DNA of 64,000 nucleotides from Xestospongia muta (taxonomy: Eukaryota; Porifera; Demospongiae; Haplosclerida; Petrosiidae): NCBI GenBank assembly GCA_963693285.1, contig OY848918.1, forward strand, positions 17,130,035 to 17,194,034, in the 5' to 3' direction. Below are positions 63,640 to 64,000 of this stretch, piece after piece (positions within the stretch are counted from its first letter, which is position 1; every line of letters begins with the position of its first letter). The notes beneath the pieces were generated by a model that worked only from the letters and a program-made list of their open reading frames with translations, was not told the origin of the DNA and did not search any database. Made by a program: the position numbers and the translations under genes.

Positions 63640-63865
63640 ACCAGTACTACAGTTGATCACTTGTATTGATTAGAACAATATGTGAAGAAATTGGTTCAGT
63701 AGTGGTAAGTGTTGAAATAACAATTACAAACAATACTGAACTATGTGATTATGTCATTTCTATAAATCTTGTATGGACTATGAAATAATATCTATTACAA
63801 TCGTACTTACATAAGGGATGATAGAATCACAACAAGGTACTATCCAAAGATCTACAGTTATGTCA
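63640..63865 (+). repeat. Second copy of the 28760-28995 coding-like segment
   Basis: Direct copy of 28760-28995, retaining TICEEIGSVVVSVEITITNN in one frame with frame breaks around it. It ends near 63865, just before a segment that matches 29549-29678 in inverted orientation. Confidence 0.7.
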
Positions 63866-63877
63866 AAATCATTGACA

Positions 63878-64000
63878 CAGGTTATCATGAACTAAATCAG
63901 TACTAGAATATGAAAATATTCCGTCTGTTGTAAGTTTTATTCATATTTAAATAAATCAATTGACAAATTTGTAAGCTACAATAAACAAAATATGCCTCAG
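63878..64000 (-). repeat. Inverted copy of 29549-29678
   Basis: The reverse complement of the window end matches 29549-29678 closely (GGCATATTTTGTTTA, CTTACAAATTTGTCAATT, ATTCTAGTACTGATTTAG). It continues past the window edge. Confidence 0.85.

Overview
The window looks like nuclear DNA from an invertebrate animal, most plausibly a demosponge such as Amphimedon. This is an inference from style, not a database match. It is strongly AT-rich, has GT-AG introns, carries ankyrin/GTPase/Death-domain genes of the kind expanded in sponges and other early animals, and is loaded with decayed LINE, MULE, hAT, Tc1/mariner and EnSpm-type elements. No operons, Shine-Dalgarno sites, tRNA, rRNA or CRISPR arrays were seen. 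A 200-base run of N at 25412-25611 marks an assembly gap.

The host content is two minus-strand tandem paralogues. Gene 1 runs from about 25.3 kb down to 7.25 kb, and gene 2 from about 55.9 kb down to 42.76 kb. Each has a 5' non-coding exon, a tiny start exon (MSQ[D/E][D/E]L), a series of symmetric phase-0 exons that each encode one ankyrin repeat of 30-33 residues, a transition exon, one large exon with a Ras-like or Roc-like P-loop GTPase (gene 2 also keeps a long COR-like C-terminal part), and a Death-fold domain. This layout resembles a cytosolic innate-immune or cell-death switch (sensor repeats, nucleotide switch, death-fold effector), but function is inferred. Both copies are damaged in different ways. 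Gene 1 lacks the COR-like part and its Death domain is out of frame with no consensus intron. Gene 2 lacks the first ankyrin exon, where a Tc1/mariner relic lies, and has lost the splice donor of another. A degenerate ankyrin exon at 36.4 kb and flank similarity near 32.6 kb suggest a decayed third copy between them.

Layout: 1-1.9 kb nothing identified; 1.9-2.9 kb tandem units with (CT)n tracts; 2.9-5.3 kb a duplicated block ending in a LINE reverse-transcriptase fragment; 7.25-25.3 kb gene 1, with a Mutator-like element (13105-15533, 9-bp target duplication) that itself holds a TTAA-flanked element (13598-14943), and a 377-bp hAT-like MITE (21225-21601) absent from gene 2; 25.6-28.9 kb second copy of the CT/LINE block; 29-35 kb intergenic; 35233-36117 hAT element with a BED finger; 36.4 kb third-copy relic; 40.0-42.2 kb decayed coding-like stretches; 42.76-55.9 kb gene 2; 56.0-61.1 kb a LINE with a 2A-like motif, split by an antisense EnSpm/CACTA-like relic; 61.1-63.6 kb nothing identified; 63.6-64.0 kb rearranged copies of the 28.8-29.7 kb sequence.

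The direct repeats that flank gene 1 (CT array plus LINE fragment) suggest that unequal exchange built the array. The paralogous introns give empty sites that order the later insertions.
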